A DNA stretch of 64,000 bases from Actinomyces sp. oral taxon 414. GTDB lineage: Bacteria; Actinomycetota; Actinomycetes; Actinomycetales; Actinomycetaceae. This document shows, one piece after another, positions 47,693-56,781 of the stretch (positions are counted from its first letter, which is position 1; every line of letters begins with the position of its first letter). Made by a program: the position numbers and the translations under genes. Below the pieces are notes generated by a model. It was given only the letters and a program-made list of their open reading frames with translations. It did not search any database and was not told the origin of the DNA. Location: positions 2,418,001-2,482,000 of the forward strand of contig NZ_CP012590.1 in NCBI RefSeq assembly GCF_001278845.1. Reading direction: 5' to 3'.

Positions 47693-48688
47693 TCAGGCCG
47701 CCACGACCTCGCTAATACCGGCGTCCTCCTCCGCCAGGTCGCCGGTCCGGCCCAATGCGACGGCACGTCGCCCCAGGACGAGGGTGTAGGCCCACAGGAG
47801 CGCGAGCGTGAGCGCGCCGGCGGTGATCTTGACGGGCCAGGGCACGGGCGCGGGCGTGACGAAGGCCTCGATGAGGCCGGCGACGGCGAGCGCCGCGGTC
47901 AGGCCCACGGCCACGGTGATGAGGGAACGTCCCTCGGTCGCCAGGGCAGTCGCGCGCGGGCGCGGGCCGGGCACGAGCATGGTCCAGAACAGGCGCAGGC
48001 CAGCGGCCCCGGCGATGAAGACGCAGGTGAGTTCGAGCAGCCCGTGGGGCGAGATGAGCGCCAGGAAGAGCCCGAACAGGCCGTGATCGGCCATGACGGC
48101 GCCCGCCTGGCCCAGGGCGACGGCATTGGTGTAGAGCATGTAGCCCGGCAGGATGCCGGTAATGCCGCCGGCCACGCAGACGGCGGCGATGCGGGCGTTG
48201 TTGGTCCACACCAGGGCGGCGAAGTCGGGGGCCTCGTAGGCGGAGTAGTAGGACTCGAACTGCTTGTGGGCGTAGGTACTCAATTCGCTGGGGCTGCCCA
48301 GGGCGGACATTGCCTCCGGGCTGCGCAGGGTCCACACCCCGACGATCACGGCGATGGCCAGTTCGACGGCGGTCACGCCCAGGGTCCACCAGCGCAGGCG
48401 GTACAGCGCGGCCGGCACGCTCTCCAGCACGTAGCGGCGCACGTCGTTCGGGGTCGCCTCGCGCACACCCGTCACACGGCCGCGGGCGGCGGCGACGCGC
48501 GTCGACATGGTCGCGATCAGCTGCGGCTCGGGGGCGCTGGTGCGGATGCGCGACAGGTCCCTGGCCGCCGACCGGTACAGGCCGACGAGCTCATCGACCT
48601 CAGCGCCGGTGAGCCGACGGCGGGAGACCAGATGGTCCAGCCTCTCCCACTGATCCCGGTGGGCGGCGGAGAAGGCGTCAATATCCAC
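47693..48688 (-). CDS. Stage II sporulation protein M-like membrane protein (DUF95)
   Basis: A 331-residue protein: about 100 cytoplasmic residues, then several membrane segments. SPHGLLELTCVFIAGAAGLRL is the SpoIIM/DUF95 motif. Such proteins pair with RDD proteins, and the RDD gene is divergent here. The GTG at 48688 has no SD but has AACACT 6 nt upstream, so a leaderless transcript is likely. This organism type does not sporulate; the role is probably in envelope biology. Confidence 0.85.
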   Translation of the reverse strand: MDIDAFSAAHRDQWERLDHLVSRRRLTGAEVDELVGLYRSAARDLSRIRTSAPEPQLIATMSTRVAAARGRVTGVREATPNDVRRYVLESVPAALYRLRWWTLGVTAVELAIAVIVGVWTLRSPEAMSALGSPSELSTYAHKQFESYYSAYEAPDFAALVWTNNARIAAVCVAGGITGILPGYMLYTNAVALGQAGAVMADHGLFGLFLALISPHGLLELTCVFIAGAAGLRLFWTMLVPGPRPRATALATEGRSLITVAVGLTAALAVAGLIEAFVTPAPVPWPVKITAGALTLALLWAYTLVLGRRAVALGRTGDLAEEDAGISEVVAA

Positions 48689-48694
48689 GGCAGG

Positions 48695-48700
48695 AGTGTT
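48695..48700 (-). promoter_or_regulatory. Leaderless -10 box of the SpoIIM-like gene
   Basis: AACACT on the minus strand, 6 nt, then GTG at 48688. It lies inside the 14-bp gap before the divergent RDD gene and overlaps that gene's ribosome-binding site. Confidence 0.5.
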
Positions 48701-48702
48701 TC

Positions 48703-49560
48703 ATGACCGATATGACGGACACCTCGTCCGAGCGAATGATGACGCCCGAACTCATGATCACCGGGGAGGCCGTCGCCCTGGAGGTCACCCCCGCGTCGGT
48801 GGGCCTGCGCCTGCTGTCGGGCCTCATCGACTACGGTCTGTACGCGGGGAGCGCGGTCCTGAGCCTCGCCACCTGGTCCACCGTCCAGCAGCGCCTGTCT
48901 CCGGGCATGTCGAATGCGGTCGCCGTCGCCCAGATCTCCGTGCTGATCCTGACTTGCACAGTGGTGATCCCGCTGACGATCGAGGTTCTCTCGCGCGGTC
49001 GCAGCGCCGGCCGGCTCGTCACCGGCTGCCGGGTGGTGCGCGACGACGGCGGCGCCATCCGGCTGCGGCACTGCCTGGTGCGCACGCTCACCGCCGTGAT
49101 CGAGGTGTGGCTCATCCAGGGGATACCCGCCGTGTGCTCCTGTGTCGTCACCAGGCGCGGTAAGCGCCTGGGGGACCTGTTGGCGGGCACCTACGTCATC
49201 AACGAGCGCTCGGGGGCCATGAGCGTCCCGCCGCTCATTATGCCGCCCGAACTCGCCCACTGGGCCGCGCAGACGGATATCCGCCCCCTCCCGGGGAACC
49301 TGGCGCTGGCGGGCCGGACCTTCCTCCAGCGGACCGCGACCCTTCAGCCCGACGCCCGCGCGCGCCTGGGGGCGGACCTGGCGGCGCGGATCCTGCCGTT
49401 CGTGGCGCCCACGCCGCCCGCGGGCACGCATCCCGAGCGTTTCCTGGCGGCCGTGCTGTGCGAGCGCCGGGACCGGGAGCTGACCATGAACCTGCACGAC
49501 CGGGCCCTGGAGGAGCGCGACGTCCTGCGCCTGGGGCGCCTGCCCTACGGGGTGGCCTAG
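48703..49560 (+). CDS. RDD-family membrane protein
   Basis: A 285-residue protein. The RDD core has VGLRLLSGLIDYGLYAGSAVL, a second membrane segment (VAQISVLILTCTVVIPLTIEVL), then the conserved SRGRSAGRLVTGCRVVRDDGG and RRGKRLGDLLAGTYVI. A C-terminal cytoplasmic extension of about 110 residues is Arg/Ala-rich. CAGGAG 7 nt upstream sets the ATG at 48703. Its promoter must lie within the divergent SpoIIM-like gene because only 14 bp separate the start codons. Confidence 0.9.
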   Translation: MTDMTDTSSERMMTPELMITGEAVALEVTPASVGLRLLSGLIDYGLYAGSAVLSLATWSTVQQRLSPGMSNAVAVAQISVLILTCTVVIPLTIEVLSRGRSAGRLVTGCRVVRDDGGAIRLRHCLVRTLTAVIEVWLIQGIPAVCSCVVTRRGKRLGDLLAGTYVINERSGAMSVPPLIMPPELAHWAAQTDIRPLPGNLALAGRTFLQRTATLQPDARARLGADLAARILPFVAPTPPAGTHPERFLAAVLCERRDRELTMNLHDRALEERDVLRLGRLPYGVA

Positions 49561-49563
49561 GCC

Positions 49564-49578
49564 GCGAGCGCGCAGGTT
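49564..49578 (+). repeat. Solo half of a family B arm
   Basis: GCGAGCGCGCAGGTT equals one side of the family B palindrome at 800-882; the partner arm is absent. Confidence 0.5.
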
Positions 49579-49627
49579 CGCCCGGGCCGCAGCGGCGGGG
49601 ACCGGGCCCGGGGCGGCCGGGCGTCAG

Positions 49628-50071
49628 TCAGTCCTCCTTCTCGCCGCGCAGCACCCGCAGGTGGCCCCGGCGCGCGATCTCGCCGTCGCCCAGTCCCGTG
49701 AGGTGGTCGGGCAGCGCGGAGGGGTCGTGGGTGACGGGGGCGGGGATGATCCCTCCGGGGCGCCCGGCGCGCTCGGCCGGGCGGGGCTTGGGGCGCGAGC
49801 TGCGCGAGGCGTCGCGCACGGCGTCGGCCAGGGCCAGTAGATCATCCTCGCTGGGCCGGGCGGGCTCGAAGGACGTGGCCAGGCGGATCACCTGCCAGCC
49901 GCGCGGGGCGGTGAAGGACTCCACGTGCTTGGTGCACAGGTCGTAGGCCTCGGGCTGGCGCTCCGTGGCCAGGGGTCCGATGACGATCGTGGAGTCCGCG
50001 TACACGCTGGTCAGGGTGGCGACGGCGGGGTTCTCGCAGCCGGGCCTGCGGCAGCTTCTGACGCTTCTCAC
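49628..50071 (-). CDS. DUF3499 family protein
   Basis: A 147-residue actinobacterial protein. The opening SVRSCRRPGC followed by CENPAVATLTSVYADSTIVIGPLA, then YDLCTKHVESFTAPRGWQVIRLA, contains cysteines and a histidine spaced like a zinc-binding site (C7, C12, C46, H49). The C-terminus is Pro/Arg-rich. The GTG at 50071 is set by TAGCCT exactly 6 nt upstream. It is divergent from the zincin-like gene, as the homologous pair is in mycobacteria next to whiB2. Function is unknown. Confidence 0.85.
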   Translation of the reverse strand: MRSVRSCRRPGCENPAVATLTSVYADSTIVIGPLATERQPEAYDLCTKHVESFTAPRGWQVIRLATSFEPARPSEDDLLALADAVRDASRSSRPKPRPAERAGRPGGIIPAPVTHDPSALPDHLTGLGDGEIARRGHLRVLRGEKED

Positions 50072-50077
50072 CAGGGC

Positions 50078-50083
50078 AGGCTA
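50078..50083 (-). promoter_or_regulatory. Leaderless -10 box of the DUF3499 gene
   Basis: TAGCCT on the minus strand, 6 nt, then GTG at 50071. Confidence 0.6.
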
Positions 50084-50158
50084 CCGCGAGCGGGCCCGCT
50101 GCGGGAATTCCCCTCCCGCGCAATCCGCACGATGTCGTCGGCCGGGCGGCGCGGTACG

Positions 50159-50164
50159 TATGGT
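50159..50164 (+). promoter_or_regulatory. Leaderless -10 box of the zincin-like gene
   Basis: TATGGT, 6 nt, then GTG at 50171. It decides between the two adjacent GTG codons at 50168 and 50171. Confidence 0.6.
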
Positions 50165-50170
50165 GGTGTG

Positions 50171-50632
50171 GTGACCTCTTCCGCGCAACCCGGCCCGCCC
50201 CGGCGCCTTCCCGTGCCCGCGCCGGCCCCCGCGCGCCGACGCGACCGTCACGGCCGCGGGCTGCGAGGGCCCCTGCTGCCGCCGATTCTGCCCGCCTGGC
50301 GCACGCGGGCGGAGCGATTCGACGAGCTCGTCACCTCGGCGGCCGACGACCTGGCCCGCGACTGGCCGCAGATCGCGCGCATCCAGTTCGCGGTCGAGGA
50401 GGTGCCGCCCTCGGACCCCGCCCCCTGGGAGCGCGGGGCGGTCCTGGGCCGGGGCTTCGCCGCCGAACCGCGGGCGGGCCTGCCGGCCCGGGTGGTCGTC
50501 TACCGCCGGCCGGTGGCCTCGCGGGCAGCGGACGAGGAGGAGCTGGCCGATCTGGTGCGCCGCGTCGTCGTCGAGCAGGTGGCCCTCATGCTGGGGCGCC
50601 GCCCCGAGGAGATCGACCCGGACATCCTCTAG
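50171..50632 (+). CDS. Zincin-like metallopeptidase family protein, motif degenerate
   Basis: A 153-residue protein. The basic, Pro-rich N-terminus leads into RAERFDELVTSAADDLARDWPQIARIQFAVEEVPPSD, the conserved N-terminal half of the small zincin-like metallopeptidase family. Where that family carries HExxH, this protein reads VVEQVALMLGRRPEEIDP, so the zinc ligands are gone and peptidase activity is doubtful. Divergent from DUF3499. Function is unknown. Confidence 0.75.
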   Translation: MTSSAQPGPPRRLPVPAPAPARRRDRHGRGLRGPLLPPILPAWRTRAERFDELVTSAADDLARDWPQIARIQFAVEEVPPSDPAPWERGAVLGRGFAAEPRAGLPARVVVYRRPVASRAADEEELADLVRRVVVEQVALMLGRRPEEIDPDIL

Positions 50633-50674
50633 CGTCGCGAAACCGGCGGAAACGACGCGCGAGATCGCCGGGCA

Positions 50675-50713
50675 ACCCGCGGGAACGTCTGCCAGGGACA
50701 CGTCCTCGCGGGT
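50675..50713. repeat. Family E palindrome, short copy 2
   Basis: ACCCGCGGGAACGT and ACGTCCTCGCGGGT flank an 11-nt loop (CTGCCAGGGAC). The loop and arms align with the inner half of E copy 1 (loop CTGCTAGAGGT). Two arm mismatches. Confidence 0.65.
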
Positions 50714-50841
50714 CAGCGGCGCCCCCGCTGCGGCGGGGCGGTCCGGGGCGCCGCCGGCGCCGGCGGCCGCGGCCCGCGTCCGGGACGTCGTGCGCGTGCG
50801 GGAGCCGCGATGACGGGCGACGGCCCGCGGATCGTGGGAAA

Positions 50842-50962
50842 TGGCGCTTTGGGAGGATCGTTCCGCCCCGCACCCGGAGACCGCCCCGATGAAACCGCGG
50901 AATCATGCGGATGCCGCCGGGGGCGTCCGGCGCGCGGGGCGAACGATCCTCCCGGAGCGCCA
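50842..50962 (+). repeat. Family D inverted-repeat element, copy 2
   Basis: 22-bp arms (50842-50863, 50941-50962) with two mismatches that would be G-U pairs in RNA. The interior includes CGGAATCATGCGGATG (50898). It is the same element as 26098-26219, reversed. Confidence 0.85.
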
Positions 50963-51052
50963 GAACCGGGGCCGGAGCGCCCCGCCCGCCGCCTGACCGG
51001 AAGAACACCGCACCGAGAGACTGGACCCGGGCGAGGAAGTCCGGCCCCGCCA

Positions 51053-52564
51053 TCAGCGCGGGAGCAGGGACAGGGCGCCGGCGACGGCGGCGTCGGACAC
51101 GGGCGGCACGACGGCGATGAGCGTGCCGGGCACGTCGCCGCCGACCTCGGCAGTCACCACCGCGGCAGCCGCCACCGACACGCCCTGCGTTCCGCGCAGG
51201 GTGAGGGCCGACACCCCCGCCGGCAGCTCCGGGGCCACGGTGCTCCCGGCCGGGACGCTCACCTCCTGACTCCACGAGCCGTCGGCGGCGGCGATGGCGA
51301 CGGCGGCCGCGGCCGTGCCGGAGTTGGAGATGGTCAGCGCGCTCGTCATCCCCCCCGCCGGCAGGGTCAGCGCCCCGGAGATGGTCGCCTGCGAATCCTG
51401 CGCCTGGATCCAGCCGACGTCGTGAGCCAGCGACCCGGAGCGCGCCGGATACTCCCCGCCGCTGCGCACCAGCCGCACGGCGGCCCCGACCGCCCGGTCC
51501 GAGGTCACGTGCACCCCGTAGGCCCCGGGTCCCACCCCGGCCAGGCTGATGTCGAAGACGGCGCCGGGGTCGACGACGACGCCCGAGGCGCCGGACAGCT
51601 GCGCCTCCCCCTCGGGCCCGAGCATCGACAGGGACACGGTCGCCGCCTGATCGCCGGGGTTGACGATGCGCACGGCGGGAGCGTCGGAGGAGACGGCGCC
51701 GACCGCATCGGCGCTCTGCCCCTGCGCGGCGGGGTCGACGAGCACGACGCCGGGCACGGTCAGGTCCGTGCCGGGGGCCGCCCCCGCGGTCAGGACCTCC
51801 GTACCGGCCGGGGTCTCGCCGTCGAGGGACTCGGTGACGAGGGCCGGGATGAGGGTGCCCCCCTCGGAGGTCACGGACAGGGCCAGGCGCGGGTCGGCGG
51901 CGGCGCTCTCCAGCAGGACGCCGACGGTCTGCCCCGCGGGCACCGCCACGATCCCCCCGGAGGGCAGCGGGACGGGGCCGGTCGAGCCGTACAGGGAGAC
52001 CGTCGCCGTGACGGTGGTGGCGCCGGGGTTGGTCAGGCGCAGCTCGGCCGAGGAGCCGACGGCGCTGGACCCGCCCACGATCCACGACACGGCGCCGTCG
52101 GGGGCGCAGGGCGCGGCCGTCAGGCCCCGCAGGTCCCCGGCCTCAGTCAGCGTGGTCACGAGCCCGGTGGCGCTCGCGGAGATCGCGGATCCCGGATGCA
52201 CGGTGAGGATGCCGCCCTCGGCGGTGTCGGTGCGCAGCGGCGTGGCGGGGTCGAGTTCCTGGCCGCCGTAGACGGCCGAGCGGGCGTCGCCGAGGAGGGC
52301 GATGGAGGTGGTGGCCGCGGCGGGGCGCAGATCGACGGCGCCCAGGGTGTTGGTGGGGGCGGCCGGGCAGGCGTAGACCGTATCGGCCGCGGGGGCGGGC
52401 ACTTGGAGGGCCCGGACCGGGGGTTCGGGGGCGGCCGGGACCCGTTCGCCCCACCAGGTCAGGACGGCGGCGCCGGAGACGAGGAGGACGCCGGCCATTA
52501 GGGCGGCGACGCGCGCGAGCATCGACCCTTCGGGGCCGCGGGTTCGACGGCGGCGGGTGCTCAT
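51053..52564 (-). CDS. DUF5719 membrane-anchored exported protein
   Basis: A 503-residue protein with an Arg-rich start, one membrane anchor (VAALMAGVLLVSGAAVLTW, about 18-36) and a long Ala/Val/Gly/Ser-rich extracytoplasmic part. That part contains repeated beta-sandwich-like motifs (LRLTNPGATTVTATVSLYG; VRIVNPGDQAATVSLSMLG; LTISNSGTAAAAVAIAA), at least three copies. This matches actinobacterial DUF5719 proteins, encoded next to the large glycosyltransferase. Start overlaps that gene's stop (ATGA), so the two are translationally coupled. Confidence 0.8.
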   Translation of the reverse strand: MSTRRRRTRGPEGSMLARVAALMAGVLLVSGAAVLTWWGERVPAAPEPPVRALQVPAPAADTVYACPAAPTNTLGAVDLRPAAATTSIALLGDARSAVYGGQELDPATPLRTDTAEGGILTVHPGSAISASATGLVTTLTEAGDLRGLTAAPCAPDGAVSWIVGGSSAVGSSAELRLTNPGATTVTATVSLYGSTGPVPLPSGGIVAVPAGQTVGVLLESAAADPRLALSVTSEGGTLIPALVTESLDGETPAGTEVLTAGAAPGTDLTVPGVVLVDPAAQGQSADAVGAVSSDAPAVRIVNPGDQAATVSLSMLGPEGEAQLSGASGVVVDPGAVFDISLAGVGPGAYGVHVTSDRAVGAAVRLVRSGGEYPARSGSLAHDVGWIQAQDSQATISGALTLPAGGMTSALTISNSGTAAAAVAIAAADGSWSQEVSVPAGSTVAPELPAGVSALTLRGTQGVSVAAAAVVTAEVGGDVPGTLIAVVPPVSDAAVAGALSLLPR

Positions 52565-55500
52565 GCGACGCTCCTCCTGCCCCTCAGCGGCAGGGCCCAC
52601 AGGATGGTCAGGGCCCAGACGATCCAGATGACGCGGGTCATCGCGGTGGCCGACGCGGACCGGTGCTCGATGACGAGCTCGCCGCCCGCCCCCGCGGGGA
52701 CGGTGAAGGCCTGCCGCCAGGCGCCGTCGGGCGGCGCGGCGGCGCTCAGGGGCGCGCCGTCCAGGACGGCCCGCCAGCCCGGGTCGGCGCGCTCGGCCAG
52801 GACCAGGGTGCGCGGGGCGTCGGAGGCCTCGATGGTCGTGCTCACCCTCCCGGCGCCGGAGGGCACGGCCGTCACCGCGCCGTCGGCGGACACGAGGGTA
52901 AGGCGGGCGACGTCCCCCGACTGGGAGGGGCCGACCCGCCAGGAGGTGCCGACGGCGGTCTGGGCCAGGGGCTCCAGCCCCGGGGTCGCGTCCAGCCCGG
53001 CGCGGGCCGAGGCGGCCCTCTCTCCGACGCGGTCGGTGAGCAGGACGACGGCGACGCCGTGGGCGGCCAGGTCGGCCGCGACCTGCTCGTCCTGGCCCGT
53101 CACGGCGCGGGCGACGACGTCGGCGAGGTCGGCGTCGGCCGCGTCGCTCAGGTCGATGGCGGCGTCGGCCCCGTCCTGGGCGCCGGGCCCGCCCCGCAGG
53201 CGGGCGTCGGACCAGCCGGTGGTGCGGTCGGCCAGCTGGGCGAACAGGACGTCGGGGGTGACGTCGGTCAGCTGCGTCCCCCTCCCGCGCCACAGGCGCA
53301 GGGTCATTCCCTCCGGCGTCGGGGTCAGGACCAGGACCCGGCCGGCGGCCGGCGCGCGCTCCAGCTCGCCGGCGATGACGGGCACCTGCTGGGAGGCCGG
53401 GCGCAGCGCCATGACGAGGGCCCGGGCGCCCTCGCCCGTGGAGCCGGCGGCGGCCGCGGCCCAGGCCCCGCCCGCCAGGACGGGCACGAGGACGGCGACG
53501 ACGCCGACGCCGACCGTGCTCAGGTGGCGCCAGCCGAAGGAGTAGCGCACGAGGCCGGCCCGGACGGCGTCCCCGGCGGTCAGGGCCGAGGCGAGCATGC
53601 CGGCCAGGGCGAGGCTGATGCCGGTGCCAGCCCAGCCGGTCGCGAGCCGGACGCCGGGGCCGTCGACGGCGGCGCCCAGGCCGGTCACGTGGCGCGCGGC
53701 CAGGAGCGCCAGGGCGAGGCCGCCCAGGGCCAGAAGGGCGCCGGTGCGGGCCCGCCGTCCGCGCCGTCCGCGCGTGAGGAGGCCGGCGGCGGCGAGGACG
53801 GGGACGACGGCGAGTCCGATGAGAACGGCGAAGCGGGGCGCTTGGGCCAGGGCGGTGCCGGCCAGGAGCGCCTCCAGGCTCACGGGCAGGCCCAGGAGCG
53901 TCTCGACGCCGCTGGGGCCGGGCACGGCCACGGGAAGCCCGGGGTCGGTCAGGAGGTAGCGCAGGCCCCCGTGCCAGGACCCGGTGAGGGCGATGAGCCT
54001 CCAGGCGCGCCAGCAGGCGGGCGCGGCGGTGACCGCCACGGGCACCAGCGTGAGCATGAGCCGGGCCCGCGAGCCGCGCGCCGCCAGGAGCACGAGCACG
54101 AGGACCGGGACGATGACCAGGGCGCTGGAGGGCGCCGCGGCGACGACGACGCCGAGCAGGAGGCCCGCGAGGGCCGCCGCCGTCGGCGAGCCGGGGCCGC
54201 AGTGTTCGGCGGCCGCGGCGCGGGCGGAGGGGTGGAGCCCGCGATCGTCGTCGGCGGTGGCCGCGGCGGCCTTCTGCTCGGCGGGGTCGTCGTGGGCGGT
54301 CTCATTATCGGCGGAGTCGTCCGCGGGCCCCGTCGCGGCCCCGGCGGCGGCTTCCCTCCCCGCATCGCCCGAGTCCTCCTCGGCGGCGGTCGGGTCCGGC
54401 TCCTCGGGCGAAGGGATGGCCTCCCCGGGCGAGGAGACGGCCTCCTCGGGCGAGGGGACGGCCTCCCCGGGCGAAGAGACGACCTCCCCGGGCGAAGAGA
54501 CGACCTCCCCGGGCGAAGAGACGACCTCCCCGGGCGAGGGGACGACGGCCGCGCAGGCGGCGCGGGCCGGGTCCGCGTCGGCCTCGGCGTCGGCCCCCTC
54601 CTCGGCGCCGGGGGCGTCGGCGGCGTTGATCCGCTCGGTGTCGGAGTCGGCCTGGGGCCCAGTGCCGGGGGCGTCGGCCTCCGCGGCGTCAACCCCTTCG
54701 GCGCCGGCCTCCGCGACCGGCGCCGGGCCCGCCGCCCCGGCCGCCGGCGCCGCGTCGTCGGCCGCATCCTCCTCATCCGGCCGCCCCAGGTCGTCGAGGC
54801 GCTCGGAGGTGAGGCGATCGGTCTCGTCCCGCTGCTCCCGGGTCAGGTGCCGGGCGCCGACGAGTCCGGAGAGCACGGTATCGCGCCGGTCGACCCCGAC
54901 GGCGCGGGCGAGGGCGGTCAGCGCCCAGGGCAGGGTGAGGTGGACCAGGACCGGGGCCAGGCGCCCCTGCCCGAGGGCGAGCAGGAGGGCCGGCGCGCCC
55001 GCCCACACCAGGGCCGCCCAGGCGCGCAGCGTGGTGCGCCGGGTGACGGTGCCGGCGGCGTACCAGGCGCCCGCGGCGGCCAGGGGCACGGCCAGGATCA
55101 CGAGCAGGTGGACGAGCGCGCCCCCGTCCAGGCCCACGAGCGAGCCGAGGGCGAGGAGCGGCGTCAGGACGGCCAGGAGGGGGTTGAGCGTCCCGGGGTA
55201 CCCGTCGCCGGAGCCGCTCCAGGTGCTCCAGGCCGCCTCCCACAGCTGTCGCCAGGTGAGGTCGAGCAGGGGCAGCGCCCCGCCCGTCACGGCGCGGGCG
55301 ATCAGGATCCCGGAGGTACCGACCAGGCCGATGACCGCGGCGAGGGCGACCGATGCCGCCAGCATCCGGCGGCGCCGACGGGTCAGGATCGCCAGCTCGC
55401 GCAGTTCGAGCTCGGAGGGGGCGGCGGCGCGGGCGGCCCGTTCGCGCTCCTGACGGACGCGGTCGCGCCGGCCCGCGCGGATCTCGGAGGCGGGCACGTA

Positions 55501-56781
55501 CAGCTCGGCCACGACGGAGCGGGGCACGGCGGCCAGCTCGTCGAGACGGCGCCGCTCGGCCCTCAGGCGCCGATCCGCCCCGGACACGGCCCCGGCCGCG
55601 GCGAGTTCGTCGCGCGCCAGGCCCGGGGTCTTGGACAGCAGTCGCCACGCGGCGCGGATCAGCCCCAGAACGAGGATCCAGGGCAGCAGGAGCGCCAGGG
55701 GCCGGGGGGAGAGGATCGCCCAGGATCGCAGCTGCGCCGTCCGGCGCGCCCGGAAGGAGCGTTCGATGTCGGGTGCGGGCTCGCCGACGACGGGTTCGCG
55801 CCGCTCCCCGCCCCCGCCGGTCGAGCGCGGCGCGGCGGTGTGGAAGCGGGGCCGCAGGCCCAGGTAGGAGGCGCGCCGGTGACGAATGCGGGCGCGGGGC
55901 ACGACGACGACGCGGTGACCGGCCAGGCGCAGGGCGCGGGAGATGGCCAGGCCGTCGCCGAAGGGGCCGATGTCGTCGCTCAGGGCGTCCAGGGCGGACC
56001 AGGCGGAGCGGCGGACGAGGGCCCCGGCGGTGCCGACGGCGAGGACGTCGCTGCGGGAGTCGTACTGGCCCTGGTCGATCTCACCCTCGACAATGTCGTT
56101 GGCGCGGCGCGCGGAGCCGGTGGTGCGCAGGCCGACCTCGAGGAGCTCCTCGGGGCGGTCCCAGTCGACCTGCTTGGGCCCGGCCATGGCGACGGTGCGG
56201 GTGTTGGCGACGACCGCCCGCAGTTCGGCCAGGCAGGTGGGCTCGGGCGCGGAGTCGTCGTGAAGGAGCCATATCCACGAGCCGGGGGTCGGGCCGTCGG
56301 ACTCGCCGTCCGACTGGGCGAGGGCCTCGGCCCGGGTGATGGGCGAGCGCGCGCCCCGCGGCGGGGTCCTGGGCCCCTTCTCGCCGGGGCGATCGCCGCT
56401 GTCCCCCAGCGAGCCGCCGATGGAGCGGGGGCCGCGGGTGCGACGGCGCTCGCCGGCAGCGACCAGCTCGACGTAGCGGTTCAGCCCCTGCCGCACGGCG
56501 GCGAGGAAGGTGGTGGCCTCGGGGGTGCGGACGACCCGCACGTCGGCGACGTTGTCGAGCCCGGAGGCGGCGACGGTGTCCTCGACGGGGGTGCCGTCCC
56601 CCAGACCGTTGGTGCGCGAGGCGGCATCAATGAGAAGAACGACCTCAGGGGGCCGGGTCTGGGCCGCGACGGCCCGCAGCGTCCGGTCCAGGTACGGGGT
56701 GACCCCGCAGGAGACGACGACCGCGAAGGTCTGCAGTCCGAGTGCTGAGGCGTGGGCGGCGGAGGGGGCCGCCGACGTCAT
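52561..56781 (-). CDS. Giant GT2-family glycosyltransferase with membrane domain
   Basis: A 1406-residue protein. The N-terminal GT2 domain (about 18-330) has FAVVVSCGVTPYLDRTL, LLHDDSAPEP as the nucleotide-sugar/metal site and later FGDGLAISRALRLAGHRVVVVP. About a dozen hydrophobic segments follow from residue 365, interrupted by a cytoplasmic Ala/Glu/Asp insert (about 690-870) with seven tandem SSPGEVV-type heptads. The C-terminal extracytoplasmic region ends with a membrane helix. It probably adds sugars to a lipid-linked or cell-wall glycan. The ATG overlaps the whiB stop by 4 bp, giving a coupled whiB-GT-DUF5719 operon. Confidence 0.85.
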   Translation of the reverse strand: MTSAAPSAAHASALGLQTFAVVVSCGVTPYLDRTLRAVAAQTRPPEVVLLIDAASRTNGLGDGTPVEDTVAASGLDNVADVRVVRTPEATTFLAAVRQGLNRYVELVAAGERRRTRGPRSIGGSLGDSGDRPGEKGPRTPPRGARSPITRAEALAQSDGESDGPTPGSWIWLLHDDSAPEPTCLAELRAVVANTRTVAMAGPKQVDWDRPEELLEVGLRTTGSARRANDIVEGEIDQGQYDSRSDVLAVGTAGALVRRSAWSALDALSDDIGPFGDGLAISRALRLAGHRVVVVPRARIRHRRASYLGLRPRFHTAAPRSTGGGGERREPVVGEPAPDIERSFRARRTAQLRSWAILSPRPLALLLPWILVLGLIRAAWRLLSKTPGLARDELAAAGAVSGADRRLRAERRRLDELAAVPRSVVAELYVPASEIRAGRRDRVRQERERAARAAAPSELELRELAILTRRRRRMLAASVALAAVIGLVGTSGILIARAVTGGALPLLDLTWRQLWEAAWSTWSGSGDGYPGTLNPLLAVLTPLLALGSLVGLDGGALVHLLVILAVPLAAAGAWYAAGTVTRRTTLRAWAALVWAGAPALLLALGQGRLAPVLVHLTLPWALTALARAVGVDRRDTVLSGLVGARHLTREQRDETDRLTSERLDDLGRPDEEDAADDAAPAAGAAGPAPVAEAGAEGVDAAEADAPGTGPQADSDTERINAADAPGAEEGADAEADADPARAACAAVVPSPGEVVSSPGEVVSSPGEVVSSPGEAVPSPEEAVSSPGEAIPSPEEPDPTAAEEDSGDAGREAAAGAATGPADDSADNETAHDDPAEQKAAAATADDDRGLHPSARAAAAEHCGPGSPTAAALAGLLLGVVVAAAPSSALVIVPVLVLVLLAARGSRARLMLTLVPVAVTAAPACWRAWRLIALTGSWHGGLRYLLTDPGLPVAVPGPSGVETLLGLPVSLEALLAGTALAQAPRFAVLIGLAVVPVLAAAGLLTRGRRGRRARTGALLALGGLALALLAARHVTGLGAAVDGPGVRLATGWAGTGISLALAGMLASALTAGDAVRAGLVRYSFGWRHLSTVGVGVVAVLVPVLAGGAWAAAAAGSTGEGARALVMALRPASQQVPVIAGELERAPAAGRVLVLTPTPEGMTLRLWRGRGTQLTDVTPDVLFAQLADRTTGWSDARLRGGPGAQDGADAAIDLSDAADADLADVVARAVTGQDEQVAADLAAHGVAVVLLTDRVGERAASARAGLDATPGLEPLAQTAVGTSWRVGPSQSGDVARLTLVSADGAVTAVPSGAGRVSTTIEASDAPRTLVLAERADPGWRAVLDGAPLSAAAPPDGAWRQAFTVPAGAGGELVIEHRSASATAMTRVIWIVWALTILWALPLRGRRSVA
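54406..54552 (-). repeat. Seven 21-bp tandem repeats in the glycosyltransferase gene
   Basis: GGGCGAAGAGACGACCTCCC-type units begin every 21 bp at 54406, 54427, 54448, 54469, 54490, 54511 and 54532. They encode heptads such as SSPGEVV. The last three are identical, so copy number may vary in frame. Confidence 0.85.

Larger units (their letters stand above)
50633..51052. other. Intergenic region with C, E and D repeats
   Basis: No gene. A single C-type unit (CGAAACCGGCGGAAACGACG at about 50638) is followed directly by a shortened E palindrome (50675-50713) and, 130 bp on, by D copy 2 (50842-50962). Confidence 0.6.
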
